A stretch of 64,000 bases of DNA from Bacillota bacterium (GTDB lineage: Bacteria > Bacillota > Clostridia > Acetivibrionales > DSM-1351): contig JAEZRV010000035.1 in the NCBI GenBank assembly GCA_023444055.1, forward strand, positions 51,333-115,332, in the 5' to 3' direction. The notes beneath the pieces were generated by a model. It was not told where the DNA came from, ran no database searches, and was given only the letters and a program-made list of their open reading frames with translations. The translations under genes and the position numbers were made by a program. How positions within the stretch are numbered: the stretch's first letter is position 1; each line of letters starts with the position of its first letter. Below are positions 35,687 to 44,384 of this stretch, in pieces.

Positions 35687-36332
35687 TACAATAACAATGA
35701 TTCTAAAGGGTTTACTTGAAACTATTTATATGACTTTTCTTTCAACATTTGTTGCTTATATAATAGGCCTTCCCCTGGGAGTATTGCTGGTTACAAGCGA
35801 AAGTAACGGAATTTCACCATTGCCTAAGCTCAATAAGGCTTTAAATTTGGTGGTAAATGTAGTGCGTTCAGTTCCGTTTCTAATATTATTGGTTGCAGTC
35901 TTACCATTTACTAGATTTATTGTAGGAACAACAATAGGGTCTACAGCTACAGTGGTACCATTGGTTATTGCTTCAGCACCATTTATTGCTAGACTAGTGG
36001 AGTCTTCAATGCAGGAGGTTGAAAGGGGAGTAATAGAGGCAGCTGTTTCAATGGGATGTAGCCCTTTTCAGATAATTACAAAGGTAATGATACCAGAATC
36101 AGTTCCATCATTGATAATGGGTGCAGCCATAGCTACAACTACAATATTAAGCTACAGCGCAATGGCCGGTTTTGTCGGTGGAGGTGGACTGGGAGATATT
36201 GCTATCCGCTATGGATATAACAGATATGAATACGACATTATGATTGTTACGGTTGTAATACTCGTAATAATTGTTCAAGTAGCGCAGGAAATTGGTACAA
36301 AAATTGCTAAAAAGAAAGATAAAAGAAAATAA
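35673..36332 (+). CDS. metI: Methionine ABC importer permease
   Basis: The 219-residue MetI has five membrane segments and the permease EAA loop (EAAVSMGCSPFQIITKVMIPES) that docks to MetN. The opening residues (TMILKGLLETIYMTFLSTFVAYIIGLPLG) are typical. It overlaps metN by 14 bases and has GAGGAGG inside the metN end, so translation is coupled. Confidence 0.96.
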   Translation: MWDSSTITMILKGLLETIYMTFLSTFVAYIIGLPLGVLLVTSESNGISPLPKLNKALNLVVNVVRSVPFLILLVAVLPFTRFIVGTTIGSTATVVPLVIASAPFIARLVESSMQEVERGVIEAAVSMGCSPFQIITKVMIPESVPSLIMGAAIATTTILSYSAMAGFVGGGGLGDIAIRYGYNRYEYDIMIVTVVILVIIVQVAQEIGTKIAKKKDKRK

Positions 36333-36433
36333 AATTAATAAAATTTGAAATGAAACAAAATATAGAATGAAATATAATTTGAAATGAAATTTTAAATAGA
36401 AAAAAATTAAACAAGACAAAGGGGGACATAAAA

Positions 36434-37258
36434 ATGAAGAAAAAACTATTAGTATTATCAATTGCTTTAGTATTTGCTGTGTCAGGAGTTTTGACAGGTT
36501 GCGGTGCCAAATCTGAAAACGATAAGTCAAACAAAATTATAATAGGGGCAACAGCGTCACCACATGCTGAAATATTAAAAGAGGTCCAAAGTGATTTGAA
36601 AGAGAAGGGAATTGAGCTTGAAATTAAGGAATTTTCAGATTATGCTCAACTTAATCCTGCATTAGCTGATAAGAGCCTAGATGCAAACTTTTTCCAACAT
36701 CAGCCTTACTTAGATAATTATAATACTGAAAACAAAACAGATATTGTAGCAGCAGCACAAATACACTATGAGCCACTTGGAGTATACCCGGGTAAAACAA
36801 AAGCAATAGATGCTTTAGCTGATGGAGCCACTGTTATAGTGCCAAATGATACGACCAACGAAGCCAGGGCGCTTTTATTGCTTGAAACAATTGGATTGAT
36901 AAAAGTTAATCCAAATGCAGGATTAAAAGCAACAGTTAAAGATATTACTGAGAATCCTAAAAATATAGATATTAAAGAGCTAGCGGCAGAACAGCTTACC
37001 AGAGCTTTGGTAGATGTTGACTTGGCGGTTATCAATGGAAACTATGCGCTTCAAGCAGGTTATAATGCAGCTAAAGATGCATTAGCAAAGGAAGAAGCAG
37101 AATCAGTTGCAGCAAAGACTTATGCAAATATCATAGCTGTTCGCAAGGGTGATGAAAATAAAGAGAAAATTAAAGCTTTAGTTGAGGCTTTAAAGAGTGA
37201 AAAAGTTAAGAAATTTATTGAAGAAAAATACAATGGTTCTGTTGTTCCATTATTTTAA
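36434..37258 (+). CDS. metQ: Methionine-binding lipoprotein
   Basis: This 274-residue NlpA/MetQ-family lipoprotein binds methionine outside the membrane and delivers it to MetNI. The lipobox is VLTGC. Family motifs include GATASPHAEIL, DANFFQHQPYLDNYN and the C-terminal SVVPLF. A GGGGG ribosome binding site precedes the ATG. It ends just before a strong hairpin that closes the operon. Confidence 0.95.
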   Translation: MKKKLLVLSIALVFAVSGVLTGCGAKSENDKSNKIIIGATASPHAEILKEVQSDLKEKGIELEIKEFSDYAQLNPALADKSLDANFFQHQPYLDNYNTENKTDIVAAAQIHYEPLGVYPGKTKAIDALADGATVIVPNDTTNEARALLLLETIGLIKVNPNAGLKATVKDITENPKNIDIKELAAEQLTRALVDVDLAVINGNYALQAGYNAAKDALAKEEAESVAAKTYANIIAVRKGDENKEKIKALVEALKSEKVKKFIEEKYNGSVVPLF

Positions 37259-37268
37259 ATTGCAAATA

Positions 37269-37308
37269 CATTAACAGGCTAGAGCTAATAAAGGCTAGCC
37301 TGTTAATG
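37269..37308. terminator. Bidirectional hairpin terminator, metQ / GNAT
   Basis: CATTAACAGGCTAG (37269-37282) pairs perfectly with CTAGCCTGTTAATG (37295-37308) around a 12-base loop, between convergent genes. Confidence 0.7.
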
Positions 37309-37311
37309 AAA

Positions 37312-37785
37312 CTATCTTTCTTTTAAATATAGCATATTTCTTTGGTCATAGATAAATCCATTGCTCAGAAGAGTATTACAAGAAGCTTTGTTGTCAAATT
37401 CTGGCTTTGCTATTATTTTTTTAGCATTACTTAAAGAGAATATTTTTTGAGTAAGCAAATAGACTATTGATTTTCCAAAGCCTTTACCCAGATATTCTTC
37501 TTCTCCAATTAAGTAGTCAATGCTGTAGGTGCCATTAAGTGTAATATCTCCATACCAATCCTCGCCCGCATCTGAACAGGTGTAGTATTGGCAAAATCCA
37601 ATAGGCTTTTCATTCAGTGTGACTATGTAATGACTTACAAATTTAAATTCATTAAAGCGTTCTTTCACTTCGTGAAGCCAAGCTTCAGGCTCCACATACC
37701 ATTTGATTACATAGTCCTTATTTAGCCATTTTTCTAATAGTGGAATATCTTTATCTTCAATTGTACATAATTTTAGATTACTCAT
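37312..37785 (-). CDS. GNAT family N-acetyltransferase
   Basis: The 157-residue protein has the GNAT fold. The acetyl-CoA loop is visible as EEEYLGKGFGKSIVYLL, and the C-terminal strand as NTLLSNGFIYDQRNMLYL. It resembles the AacA4/RimJ-like subgroup (WYVEPEAWLHEV, PIGFCQYY). The substrate is unknown, and aminoglycoside modification is possible but not shown. The ATG at 37785 follows AAGGAGGT; an upstream in-frame ATG at 37818 lacks a site. It is convergent with metQ. Confidence 0.85.
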   Translation of the reverse strand: MSNLKLCTIEDKDIPLLEKWLNKDYVIKWYVEPEAWLHEVKERFNEFKFVSHYIVTLNEKPIGFCQYYTCSDAGEDWYGDITLNGTYSIDYLIGEEEYLGKGFGKSIVYLLTQKIFSLSNAKKIIAKPEFDNKASCNTLLSNGFIYDQRNMLYLKER

Positions 37786-37879
37786 AGCTACCTCCTTCAG
37801 ATGTAGCGAGTTCTGCATAGCGGAGCATTTTCACTGGTAGTTTAACCATTTTTGAACCTATAGTAGGAAATTTCAACAC

Positions 37880-37912
37880 AAAAATTACCGACCGATAGCT
37901 ATCGGCCGATAA
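37880..37912 (-). terminator. Terminator of the PQ-loop protein gene
   Basis: On the minus strand a stem around the 14-base palindrome CCGATAGCTATCGG, extended outward with two mismatches, is followed by TTTTT. Confidence 0.7.
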
Positions 37913-37915
37913 GAA

Positions 37916-38194
37916 TTACTTCGCTTTATTTGCCTCAATACGCTTATTTCTATAGTATATTAATACATCGCATGAAACCATAACAAGGTTTAAAATATAT
38001 AATCCCAGTACTATATCCCTGTTATATAGTATTTTATGTGTGATGCCTGCCAAATAACCAAATATAACAACATATGAAAATGCTATACTTTTACCAGCTG
38101 TTTTCCTTGAAGTGTATGATTTATATAGCTGAATTGGCCAAGCAGCGCCAAAACTAATCAGCATTAGTGCCTCGAATATGCTCACAAAATTCAT
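37916..38194 (-). CDS. PQ-loop / SemiSWEET-like membrane protein
   Basis: The 92-residue protein has three membrane segments and a PQ-loop-like motif (FGAAWPIQLYKSYTSRKTAGKS), the size and plan of one MtN3/SemiSWEET unit. SemiSWEETs dimerise to carry sugars. The substrate is not readable. AGGAGAT lies before the ATG. The gene has its own terminator. A 92-bp tandem duplication lies upstream. Confidence 0.8.
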   Translation of the reverse strand: MNFVSIFEALMLISFGAAWPIQLYKSYTSRKTAGKSIAFSYVVIFGYLAGITHKILYNRDIVLGLYILNLVMVSCDVLIYYRNKRIEANKAK

Positions 38195-38250
38195 CTCCTA
38201 GTATATAATAATTGACTTCAACTATTATACACCTATAAAGATGAAAGTGG

Positions 38251-38434
38251 TAAGGTTAAAAGAAATTTAAATAATTATTAATGGGTTATCGAATCCATGT
38301 CCTTTCTTTTATATTGTTTTGTGTAAATATGAGACATGGATATAAGGTTAAAAGAAATTTAAATAATTATTAATGGGTTACCGAATCCATGTCCTTTCTT
38401 TCATATTGTTTTGTGTAAATGTGAGACATGGATA
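38251..38434. repeat. Tandem duplication of a 92-bp unit with an internal hairpin
   Basis: Two units, 38251-38342 and 38343-38434, differ at only a few bases. Each ends in a palindromic module where ATCCATGTC pairs with GACATGGAT around a loop holding GTTTTGTGTA. A related module (GTCCATGTC/GACATGGAC) lies just before the rubrerythrin coding region at 43722-43771. Confidence 0.9.
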
Positions 38435-38437
38435 TAT

Positions 38438-39349
38438 CTATGGACAGATTTTTTTAAAGAAATTTGCAGATGGTACTCCATGAGGGCGGTTATTGCGCTT
38501 GAGCCTAAAGAGTACATCTTTTTTATTTTTATTAATAATGTTAACACCTTCAGCACATGATAGAGTTGCTTTGAAACCTAATTTTTTCAAGATGTCTTTA
38601 GATTCCTTGCTTATGCTTCCAAAAGGATAAGCAAATGTATTAGGTCTAATACCTGTAACTTCAGCCAGTTTATCCTGCAGCATGCTAATATCAGAGGTTA
38701 GAATATTACTGTAATCTTCTAATGGTTCACCTTTTATACGTTTGATACCATTTCTTTTTCTGTTTGAATGAAGATTGTACGTGTGGTTTTGTATCTCAAA
38801 ATAACCCGAATCACTCATTTCCTTAACTTGATCCCATGAGGCATATGCATAATCTGGATTATTAGTTGGATTTGAAGTTGATGCTATTGTGCTTGAAAAC
38901 TGTTCACTATATTTTCCAACAATTGATATTACTGCTTTCATTTCATATTTTTCGAGGAGTGGTTTACCATATATATAGTTGTTTAGGTTTCCATCGTCAA
39001 AAGTAATAATGACGGGCTTAGGTGGCAGCTCGGCATTGTTATACACGTAATCTATAAGTTCAGTCATATTAATTGTGCTATAGCCTTGTTTTTTTAGATA
39101 AATTAGATCGTTTTCAAATTCTGTAGGTGTAATAACATATTTGCCTATTTGATTAGATTTTTTTAGTATACTATGATACATAATTATAGGAACACGTATT
39201 CCGTCTTCTGTTATTTTTCCTGCTTCAGTGTCATTAAAAACAGCTTTTGATATTGATAAGAAAGTGAAAACTGAAAAACAAGTGATGCCAATAGCAAATA
39301 TCACTATCCCAATATATATTTTTGCTTTTTTATTTAGTATTATGAACAT
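38438..39349 (-). CDS. Membrane-anchored polysaccharide deacetylase
   Basis: The 303-residue protein has an N-terminal membrane anchor and an extracytoplasmic NodB (CE4) domain. Key motifs are IIMYHSI, VIITFDDGN with the catalytic Asp pair, NHTYNLHS with metal-binding His, and FAYPFGSIS. It probably removes N-acetyl groups from peptidoglycan or another wall glycan. The ATG at 39349 follows GAGGTGA by about seven bases. It lies 47 bases after an M23 peptidase gene on the same strand, so the pair may act together on the wall. Confidence 0.9.
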   Translation of the reverse strand: MFIILNKKAKIYIGIVIFAIGITCFSVFTFLSISKAVFNDTEAGKITEDGIRVPIIMYHSILKKSNQIGKYVITPTEFENDLIYLKKQGYSTINMTELIDYVYNNAELPPKPVIITFDDGNLNNYIYGKPLLEKYEMKAVISIVGKYSEQFSSTIASTSNPTNNPDYAYASWDQVKEMSDSGYFEIQNHTYNLHSNRKRNGIKRIKGEPLEDYSNILTSDISMLQDKLAEVTGIRPNTFAYPFGSISKESKDILKKLGFKATLSCAEGVNIINKNKKDVLFRLKRNNRPHGVPSANFFKKICP

Positions 39350-39396
39350 GAACACTTCACCTCACAAAAAACATAATAATGCAGAATATAATGTAT

Positions 39397-40464
39397 CTAA
39401 AAATCGTAGCCGCTGTTTGGCTCAATTATGTCATAAACCCTGTAGTAGTCTCTTGTTTCTTCATCCTTGACAACAGATGAACGGTTTTTTTGAAGAAGAT
39501 TCACTATTTCATAAACATCAATCCATAATTCATTTACTGCTTCTTTTTGAGATTCGTCAAAAATAATTTGCATACCAAAATGTAGATGCGGTGTTGTTAT
39601 ATTACTTACATTTTCACGGGTGCTATAGCCTGTCATGCCCAAATATCCAATAACATCACCGGCTCTTACAATCTTGCCTTCATATAAATCAGAATGAAAA
39701 GGCCTATCTTTTCTTAAATGCGCGTAATAGTAATATCTCTTTTGGTCGAAGCTCCGAATACCTATTCTCCAGCCACCATACATATTCCAACCCATTACTT
39801 CAACGATACCCGATTCTACTGCAATTATTGGCGTTCCGATTGAACCCATTAAGTCATTACCTAGATGTTTTCGTGCATAGCCGAATGTACGACCAGTGCC
39901 GAAATCTTCATAATGGCTGAAACTATATCCTCTTGCAATTGGAGAGAAAGCCTTGAGGCCATATTTCTTTTCCCAAAGTTTGTTTTCACCATTATTGGGA
40001 TCCTTCACCTGGATGTCATACTCACCCACGAAATTTCCAAGAATAGCATCATAGGCTTCATAATAATAATTGTAATATTTCATTTTTGATGTTAATTGTT
40101 CAATTGTTTCACCATTGTTAAGTTTTTCAACAAATGAGTCCAAATCCTTTGCCTTATACTTTTTAAAATCACCGCCATACTTTGCAGCAAGATACGCTAA
40201 AAGTTCAACCCAATGCAGCTGAACAGGCTTATTATGAGATTTAACATCAAGGTTAAGTGCTTTTTCCAGGGCTGAATGTGAAGCGTTGAATTCAACCCAT
40301 TTAATAAACTTTTTATCAGTATTTGGATTAGTTGATACCTTGATAGTTTGCGAAGTCTGGTACCTGTAGATAGTAATGGTTGATAATGAAAGAAGGGATA
40401 TTATCAACATAAATGCAATTGAAATCTTGATTAGATGTTTATTTATAATTATTGTTTTTATCAA
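39397..40464 (-). CDS. M23 family (LytM-type) peptidase, membrane-anchored
   Basis: The protein of about 355 residues has an N-terminal membrane segment (IKISIAFMLIISLLSLSTITIY), a helical region and a C-terminal LytM domain. Zinc ligands are visible in KHLGNDLMGS and TPHLHFGMQ. M23 enzymes cut peptide crosslinks of the wall, and some act as sporulation or division factors. The TTG at 40464 after GAGGTG is the likeliest start; an in-frame start at 40509 lacks a site. It is the first gene of an operon with the deacetylase and is divergent from an ABC transporter operon. Confidence 0.88.
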   Translation of the reverse strand: MIKTIIINKHLIKISIAFMLIISLLSLSTITIYRYQTSQTIKVSTNPNTDKKFIKWVEFNASHSALEKALNLDVKSHNKPVQLHWVELLAYLAAKYGGDFKKYKAKDLDSFVEKLNNGETIEQLTSKMKYYNYYYEAYDAILGNFVGEYDIQVKDPNNGENKLWEKKYGLKAFSPIARGYSFSHYEDFGTGRTFGYARKHLGNDLMGSIGTPIIAVESGIVEVMGWNMYGGWRIGIRSFDQKRYYYYAHLRKDRPFHSDLYEGKIVRAGDVIGYLGMTGYSTRENVSNITTPHLHFGMQIIFDESQKEAVNELWIDVYEIVNLLQKNRSSVVKDEETRDYYRVYDIIEPNSGYDF

Positions 40465-40697
40465 ATTTGTCACCTCACAAATTTTTGTATGGAAAATAAA
40501 TAGAAACACTATAAAATTTATGCTTAAAAAGTTAAATATATCCTTGAAAAAAGTTATTTGAAAAATTAATTAATTAGCAATTTACTTTAATAAAGTTATG
40601 AAGTAAAATAGTATATACATAAAAACGATAATGTTTGTTAAAAACAGACAGAATGTGACGAAAAATTAAATGTTTTTTTAAGAAGGGATGATACATT

Positions 40698-41555
40698 ATG
40701 AAAAAGGGGTTATTAGTTAAGGTATTGGCAGGTGTAATGGCTGCAACATTCTTGTTTGCAGGTTGCGGAAGTACAGGAAATAAGGAAGCAGAAAATACCG
40801 CTTCAAGTACAGCTAGTTCAGCCGCTGTAGATCAATCATGGGAAAAAGTAAAGGGAGCTGGGGAGCTTATACTTGGCTTAGATGATAGTTTCCCTCCTAT
40901 GGGTTACAGAGATGAAAATAATGAAATTGTAGGATACGATATTGATCTTGCAAAAGAAGTAGCTTCCCGTTTGGGTATTGAATTGAAGCTTCAGCCAATT
41001 AACTGGGATACAAAGGATCAAGAACTTAACACAGGTAATATTGATTGTATTTGGAATGGTATGACCATAACCGATGATTTAAAAAAAGTAGTATTGTTCT
41101 CTCAACCATATATGAATAACCAGCAGGTACTTGTGGTAATGGCAGATTCAACCTGTAAAGCAAAAGAAGATTTAGCAGGAAAGTCTATTGCACTACAGGC
41201 AGGGTCAAGTGCTAAAATTGCATTAGAAAGCAAAGCAGATTTCAAGGCCTCACTTAAGGAGGTTGTGGAGTTAAAGGATAACACTTTATGCATGATGGAC
41301 TTACAGACGGGAAATGTTGATGCTGTACTTATGGATGAAATAGTAGCAAGATACTTTATACAAATGAAAGGCGAAAAATATAGAGTGTTAGATGAAGGCT
41401 TGGCAGATGAAGAATATGGTATAGGTTTTAGAAAAGCTGATGTACAGCTTATGACAAAGATTAATGATACACTAAATGATATGGCTAAAGAAGGTACCAT
41501 TGCAAAAATATCAGAGAAATGGTTTGGCAAGGATATTTCGACAATCGGAAAGTAA
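40698..41555 (+). CDS. Polar amino-acid ABC transporter, substrate-binding lipoprotein
   Basis: The 285-residue lipoprotein has the lipobox LFAGC and a Ser/Ala-rich linker, then a family 3 solute-binding domain (LILGLDDSFPPMGYRDEN, GYDIDLAKEVASRLG and IWNGMTITDDLKK). It binds an amino acid, perhaps a polar one such as cystine, glutamine or arginine; I cannot tell which. A permease and an ATPase follow. Confidence 0.92.
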   Translation: MKKGLLVKVLAGVMAATFLFAGCGSTGNKEAENTASSTASSAAVDQSWEKVKGAGELILGLDDSFPPMGYRDENNEIVGYDIDLAKEVASRLGIELKLQPINWDTKDQELNTGNIDCIWNGMTITDDLKKVVLFSQPYMNNQQVLVVMADSTCKAKEDLAGKSIALQAGSSAKIALESKADFKASLKEVVELKDNTLCMMDLQTGNVDAVLMDEIVARYFIQMKGEKYRVLDEGLADEEYGIGFRKADVQLMTKINDTLNDMAKEGTIAKISEKWFGKDISTIGK

Positions 41556-41666
41556 ATTTATAGAGAAATATAATAACTTAACTTTTCAAGGATAATTGAT
41601 TAAGGTTAGTCTAAGTATGTAAACGTTAGGAATAAATTAATAATTAATTAACTAAGAGTTCTTATT

Positions 41667-41767
41667 AAGAGGTTGTTGACGATAGCATTTGACTTCATTA
41701 TATTTACTAGGTAAGAATAACCAAGTACTGATATTTTGGTGAAGAAGTGCTATGCAACAGCCTCTTT
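41667..41767. repeat. ~100-bp element with 20-bp inverted ends
   Basis: AAGAGGTTGTTGACGATAGC and its near complement ending at 41767 bracket about 60 bases. The ends share GGCTGTTGCA with the MITE at 31872. It lies between the binding-protein and permease genes, so it could reduce read-through, giving more binding protein. Confidence 0.6.
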
Positions 41768-41804
41768 AAACTGAGAGCTTGTATTTATGAGAGGGGATTT
41801 GTGT

Positions 41805-42437
41805 GTGAAGCTGATTAAGCTTTTATTTGATGGGATGCTTGTTTCCATAGAGCTTTTTGTACTGACTTTAATTTTTGCACTTCCTTTAGGACTCATTATT
41901 TCTTTAGGAAGGAGATCCCAAAATACATTAATTAGGGGAATTACCAGTATATATATATCCATTATGAGAGGCACGCCATTAATGCTCCAATTGGTTGTAG
42001 TGTACTTTGGTCCATATTATATTTTTGAAAGAACATTTGACAGATTTTCTGCGGCAGTAATTGCATTAGTTCTCAACTATGCGGCATACTTTGCTGAAAT
42101 ATATAGAGGCGGAATTGATTCTATACCAAAGGGGCAATATGAAGCAGGAGAGGTTTTGGGATTTACTAAGACACAGGTGTTTTTCAAGATAGTACTTCCA
42201 CAGGTAGTAAAGAGAATTTTGCCTGCGATTAGTAATGAAGTAATAACTTTAGTTAAGGATACTGCTTTAGTAATGGCAATAGGAATTGCTGAAATGTTTA
42301 AAGCTGCTCAGACTGAAGCTAGCAGAATACTATCTGTTAAGCCTTTGTTTATAGCAGGAGCTTTCTATTATGTAATGAATTTAATTGTAGCCAAGCTTTT
42401 TGGATTCGCAGAGAAAAAGCTGGACTATTACAAATAA
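41805..42437 (+). CDS. Polar amino-acid ABC transporter, permease
   Basis: The 210-residue membrane protein of the HisM/GlnP type has the inner-membrane motif MRGTPLMLQLVVVYFG and the EAA loop YEAGEVLGFTKTQVFFKIVLPQ. GTG at 41805 after GAGGGG is a likely start; the ATG at 41787 is an alternative that overlaps the site. It forms the channel with the ATPase at 42551. Confidence 0.93.
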   Translation: MKLIKLLFDGMLVSIELFVLTLIFALPLGLIISLGRRSQNTLIRGITSIYISIMRGTPLMLQLVVVYFGPYYIFERTFDRFSAAVIALVLNYAAYFAEIYRGGIDSIPKGQYEAGEVLGFTKTQVFFKIVLPQVVKRILPAISNEVITLVKDTALVMAIGIAEMFKAAQTEASRILSVKPLFIAGAFYYVMNLIVAKLFGFAEKKLDYYK

Positions 42438-42550
42438 CAAGAAGAGCATTTTTATTAAAAGACTCTGGTTATTTAGAGAATTAAAAAGCCAGTTCAAGAG
42501 TTAAAATATAGAGTTTTATTAGTATATGAGAACTCATGGAGGATAGCAGT

Positions 42551-43315
42551 ATGAAAATGATAGAAGCATCAAATATATGCAAGAGTTTTGATGGAAATAA
42601 TGTATTAAAGGGGATATCCTTCGAAGTAAATAAGGGTGAAGTAGTTGCAATAATTGGTCCATCGGGTTCAGGAAAAAGTACACTTTTAAGATGCATAAAT
42701 CTGCTTGAAAAGATTGATTCAGGTAAAATAACAGTTGAAGATGAAATAATGGTTTCAACAAATGAAGCTGGAAAAGCGGTTTATGCTGACAAGAATAAAT
42801 TAAGGAAAATCCGTTTAAAGATAGGACTAGTATTCCAAAATTTTAATCTTTTCCCGCATTTGAGCGTTATTAGAAATATAACTGAAGCACCTATAAATGT
42901 TGCAGGAATTAATAAAGAGGAAGCTAAAAAAATCGCTCAAGAGCTTTTGTCTAAAATGGGAATTGAGGATAAAGCAGATGCATATCCCTGCAATCTTTCA
43001 GGCGGACAGTGCCAAAGGGTTGCAATAGCAAGGGCGCTTGCGTTAAATCCTGATGTCCTGTTCTTTGATGAACCTACATCTGCACTAGACCCCGAGCTAA
43101 CTATGGAGGTTTTGAAGGTAATAAGAAATCTTGCTCAGGAGCATATGACAATGGTAGTTGTAACTCATGAAATGGGCTTTGCTAGAGAAGTAGCTGATAG
43201 AGTTATTTTTATGGATAATGGAGTTATAGTAGAGGAAGGTACACCAGAAGAGGTTTTCTCTAATTCTAATAATGAGAGAACAAAGGCTTTTATTAGGGGA
43301 TTTGATAATGTATAA
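42551..43315 (+). CDS. Polar amino-acid ABC transporter, ATP-binding protein
   Basis: The 254-residue GlnQ/HisP-type ATPase has Walker A GPSGSGKST, signature LSGGQCQRVAIARALA (with Cys in place of the usual residue after GGQ), Walker B VLFFDEPTSALDP and H-loop VTHEMGFAREV. The ATG at 42551 lies seven bases after GGAGG; the in-frame ATG at 42536 contains the start of that site. It ends the operon, followed by a terminator. Confidence 0.95.
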   Translation: MKMIEASNICKSFDGNNVLKGISFEVNKGEVVAIIGPSGSGKSTLLRCINLLEKIDSGKITVEDEIMVSTNEAGKAVYADKNKLRKIRLKIGLVFQNFNLFPHLSVIRNITEAPINVAGINKEEAKKIAQELLSKMGIEDKADAYPCNLSGGQCQRVAIARALALNPDVLFFDEPTSALDPELTMEVLKVIRNLAQEHMTMVVVTHEMGFAREVADRVIFMDNGVIVEEGTPEEVFSNSNNERTKAFIRGFDNV

Positions 43316-43378
43316 CTTTAGTAATTACTTCTTTTTGTTATAAAAAGTAAATTAATAAAAGTATATTAAAGTAGGCAT

Positions 43379-43415
43379 ATACCGCACATTTAGTTATCCG
43401 AATGGCGGTATTTTT
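43379..43415 (+). terminator. Terminator of the amino-acid ABC operon
   Basis: ATACCGC pairs with GCGGTAT and is followed by TTTTTA. The loop is 19 bases. Confidence 0.65.
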
Positions 43416-43540
43416 ATTACCTGTTTTAGATATAAAAGTATAAATGCTAATCAAATTTATACAATTTATCTAAAATAGAATAAATAACTTTCTCATGGGC
43501 AAAATATTCCATATGCATTTATAAAGTATAGTAATATAAA

Positions 43541-43655
43541 GCTTCTACCTACGTTACAGTTGGATGCAAGCCAATTTTTTCTTTTCACTATACTATAAGT
43601 ATAAGAGCAACTAAGCTTTTACCTTTGCTAAGTACTAGGTGCAAGCTAAGTTTTT
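43541..43655 (+). promoter_or_regulatory. Tandem pair of attenuator-like hairpins upstream of rubrerythrin
   Basis: Two related units end in T-runs. Unit 1 (43541-43580) has GCTT/AAGC and inner ACC/GGAT stems, then TTTTTT. Unit 2 (43614-43655) has AGCTT/AAGCT and inner ACCT/AGGT stems, then TTTTT. Both keep a similar internal loop. They lie between the ABC operon terminator and the rubrerythrin ribosome binding site. Confidence 0.45.
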
Positions 43656-43710
43656 CTGTAACAATTTGTTTAGAAGGATAAGGCTGAAAGAAATTAATAA
43701 TACATTTAAA

Positions 43711-43780
43711 GGAGGTGCTGAGTCCATGTCATTCCAGTTATGTAGTTTTGTGTAGAATGTGAGACATGGACATTTTTATG
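43711..43780 (+). promoter_or_regulatory. Hairpin between the rubrerythrin ribosome binding site and start codon
   Basis: AAAGGAGGTG (43708-43717) is the only good ribosome binding site, but it lies about 60 bases before the likely ATG at 43778. Between them GTCCATGTC (43722-43730) pairs with GACATGGAC (43763-43771), and CATTC with GAATG inside. When folded, the stem would place the site about ten bases from the ATG. A nine-codon open frame begins at 43725 inside the left arm. Confidence 0.5.
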
Positions 43781-44359
43781 GGAAAGCTATCAGGAACGAA
43801 GACATCAGAAAACCTTGCAAGAGCATTTGCAGGTGAGTCACAGGCAAGAAATAGGTATACATTTTTTGCAGAATACGCAAAAAAAGAAGGACATAGAGCC
43901 CTTGAGCAGCAGTTCTTGCTGATTGCTGGCAATGAGCTAGCTCATGCAAAGGTATTTTATGACTTTTTGGTAGATGGAATGGGTACTGGTACTAGCAATG
44001 TAAATGTAAACGCAGGTTATCCATTTGAACTTGGAGATACACTTTCAAATTTAAAAGTATCAGCAGAGGGTGAGAAGGAAGAGCATTTAGTGATTTATCC
44101 AGCTTTTGCGGATGTTGCAAAGCAGGAAAATTTCCCGGCAATAGAGGCTGCTTTTAGGATGATAGCTAATATAGAGAGGGAACATGAGCAAAAGTTTAAT
44201 CAACTAAAGACTGAATTAGAGCAGCAGACTTTGTATCAGAAAAAACAGCCTGTCCAATGGATTTGTACAAACTGCGGACATATACATCAAGGCACTGATG
44301 CACCTGGAATATGTCCAGTATGTAAGCACCCGCAGGGATGGTTTGAAGTAAAATCATAA
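43778..44359 (+). CDS. rbr: Rubrerythrin
   Basis: This non-haem di-iron peroxidase lowers hydrogen peroxide in anaerobes using NADH-linked electron donors. The protein of 193 residues opens with LSGTKTSENLARAFAGESQA, holding the first iron-binding Glu. Later iron-binding helices include IEREHEQKF. The C-terminal rubredoxin-like domain has CTNCGHIH and CPVCKHP. Homology supports a start at 43778 (MGKLSGTKT); the in-frame ATG at 43766 lies in the hairpin arm. The unusual leader is described separately. Confidence 0.93.
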   Translation: MGKLSGTKTSENLARAFAGESQARNRYTFFAEYAKKEGHRALEQQFLLIAGNELAHAKVFYDFLVDGMGTGTSNVNVNAGYPFELGDTLSNLKVSAEGEKEEHLVIYPAFADVAKQENFPAIEAAFRMIANIEREHEQKFNQLKTELEQQTLYQKKQPVQWICTNCGHIHQGTDAPGICPVCKHPQGWFEVKS

Positions 44360-44384
44360 AATATCTCGTGCCCAACATTTCGCT

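Noticed and set aside
37312..37785. Aminoglycoside acetyltransferase
   Set aside because: The GNAT fold is clear, but the resemblance to AacA4-type enzymes is too weak to claim resistance.
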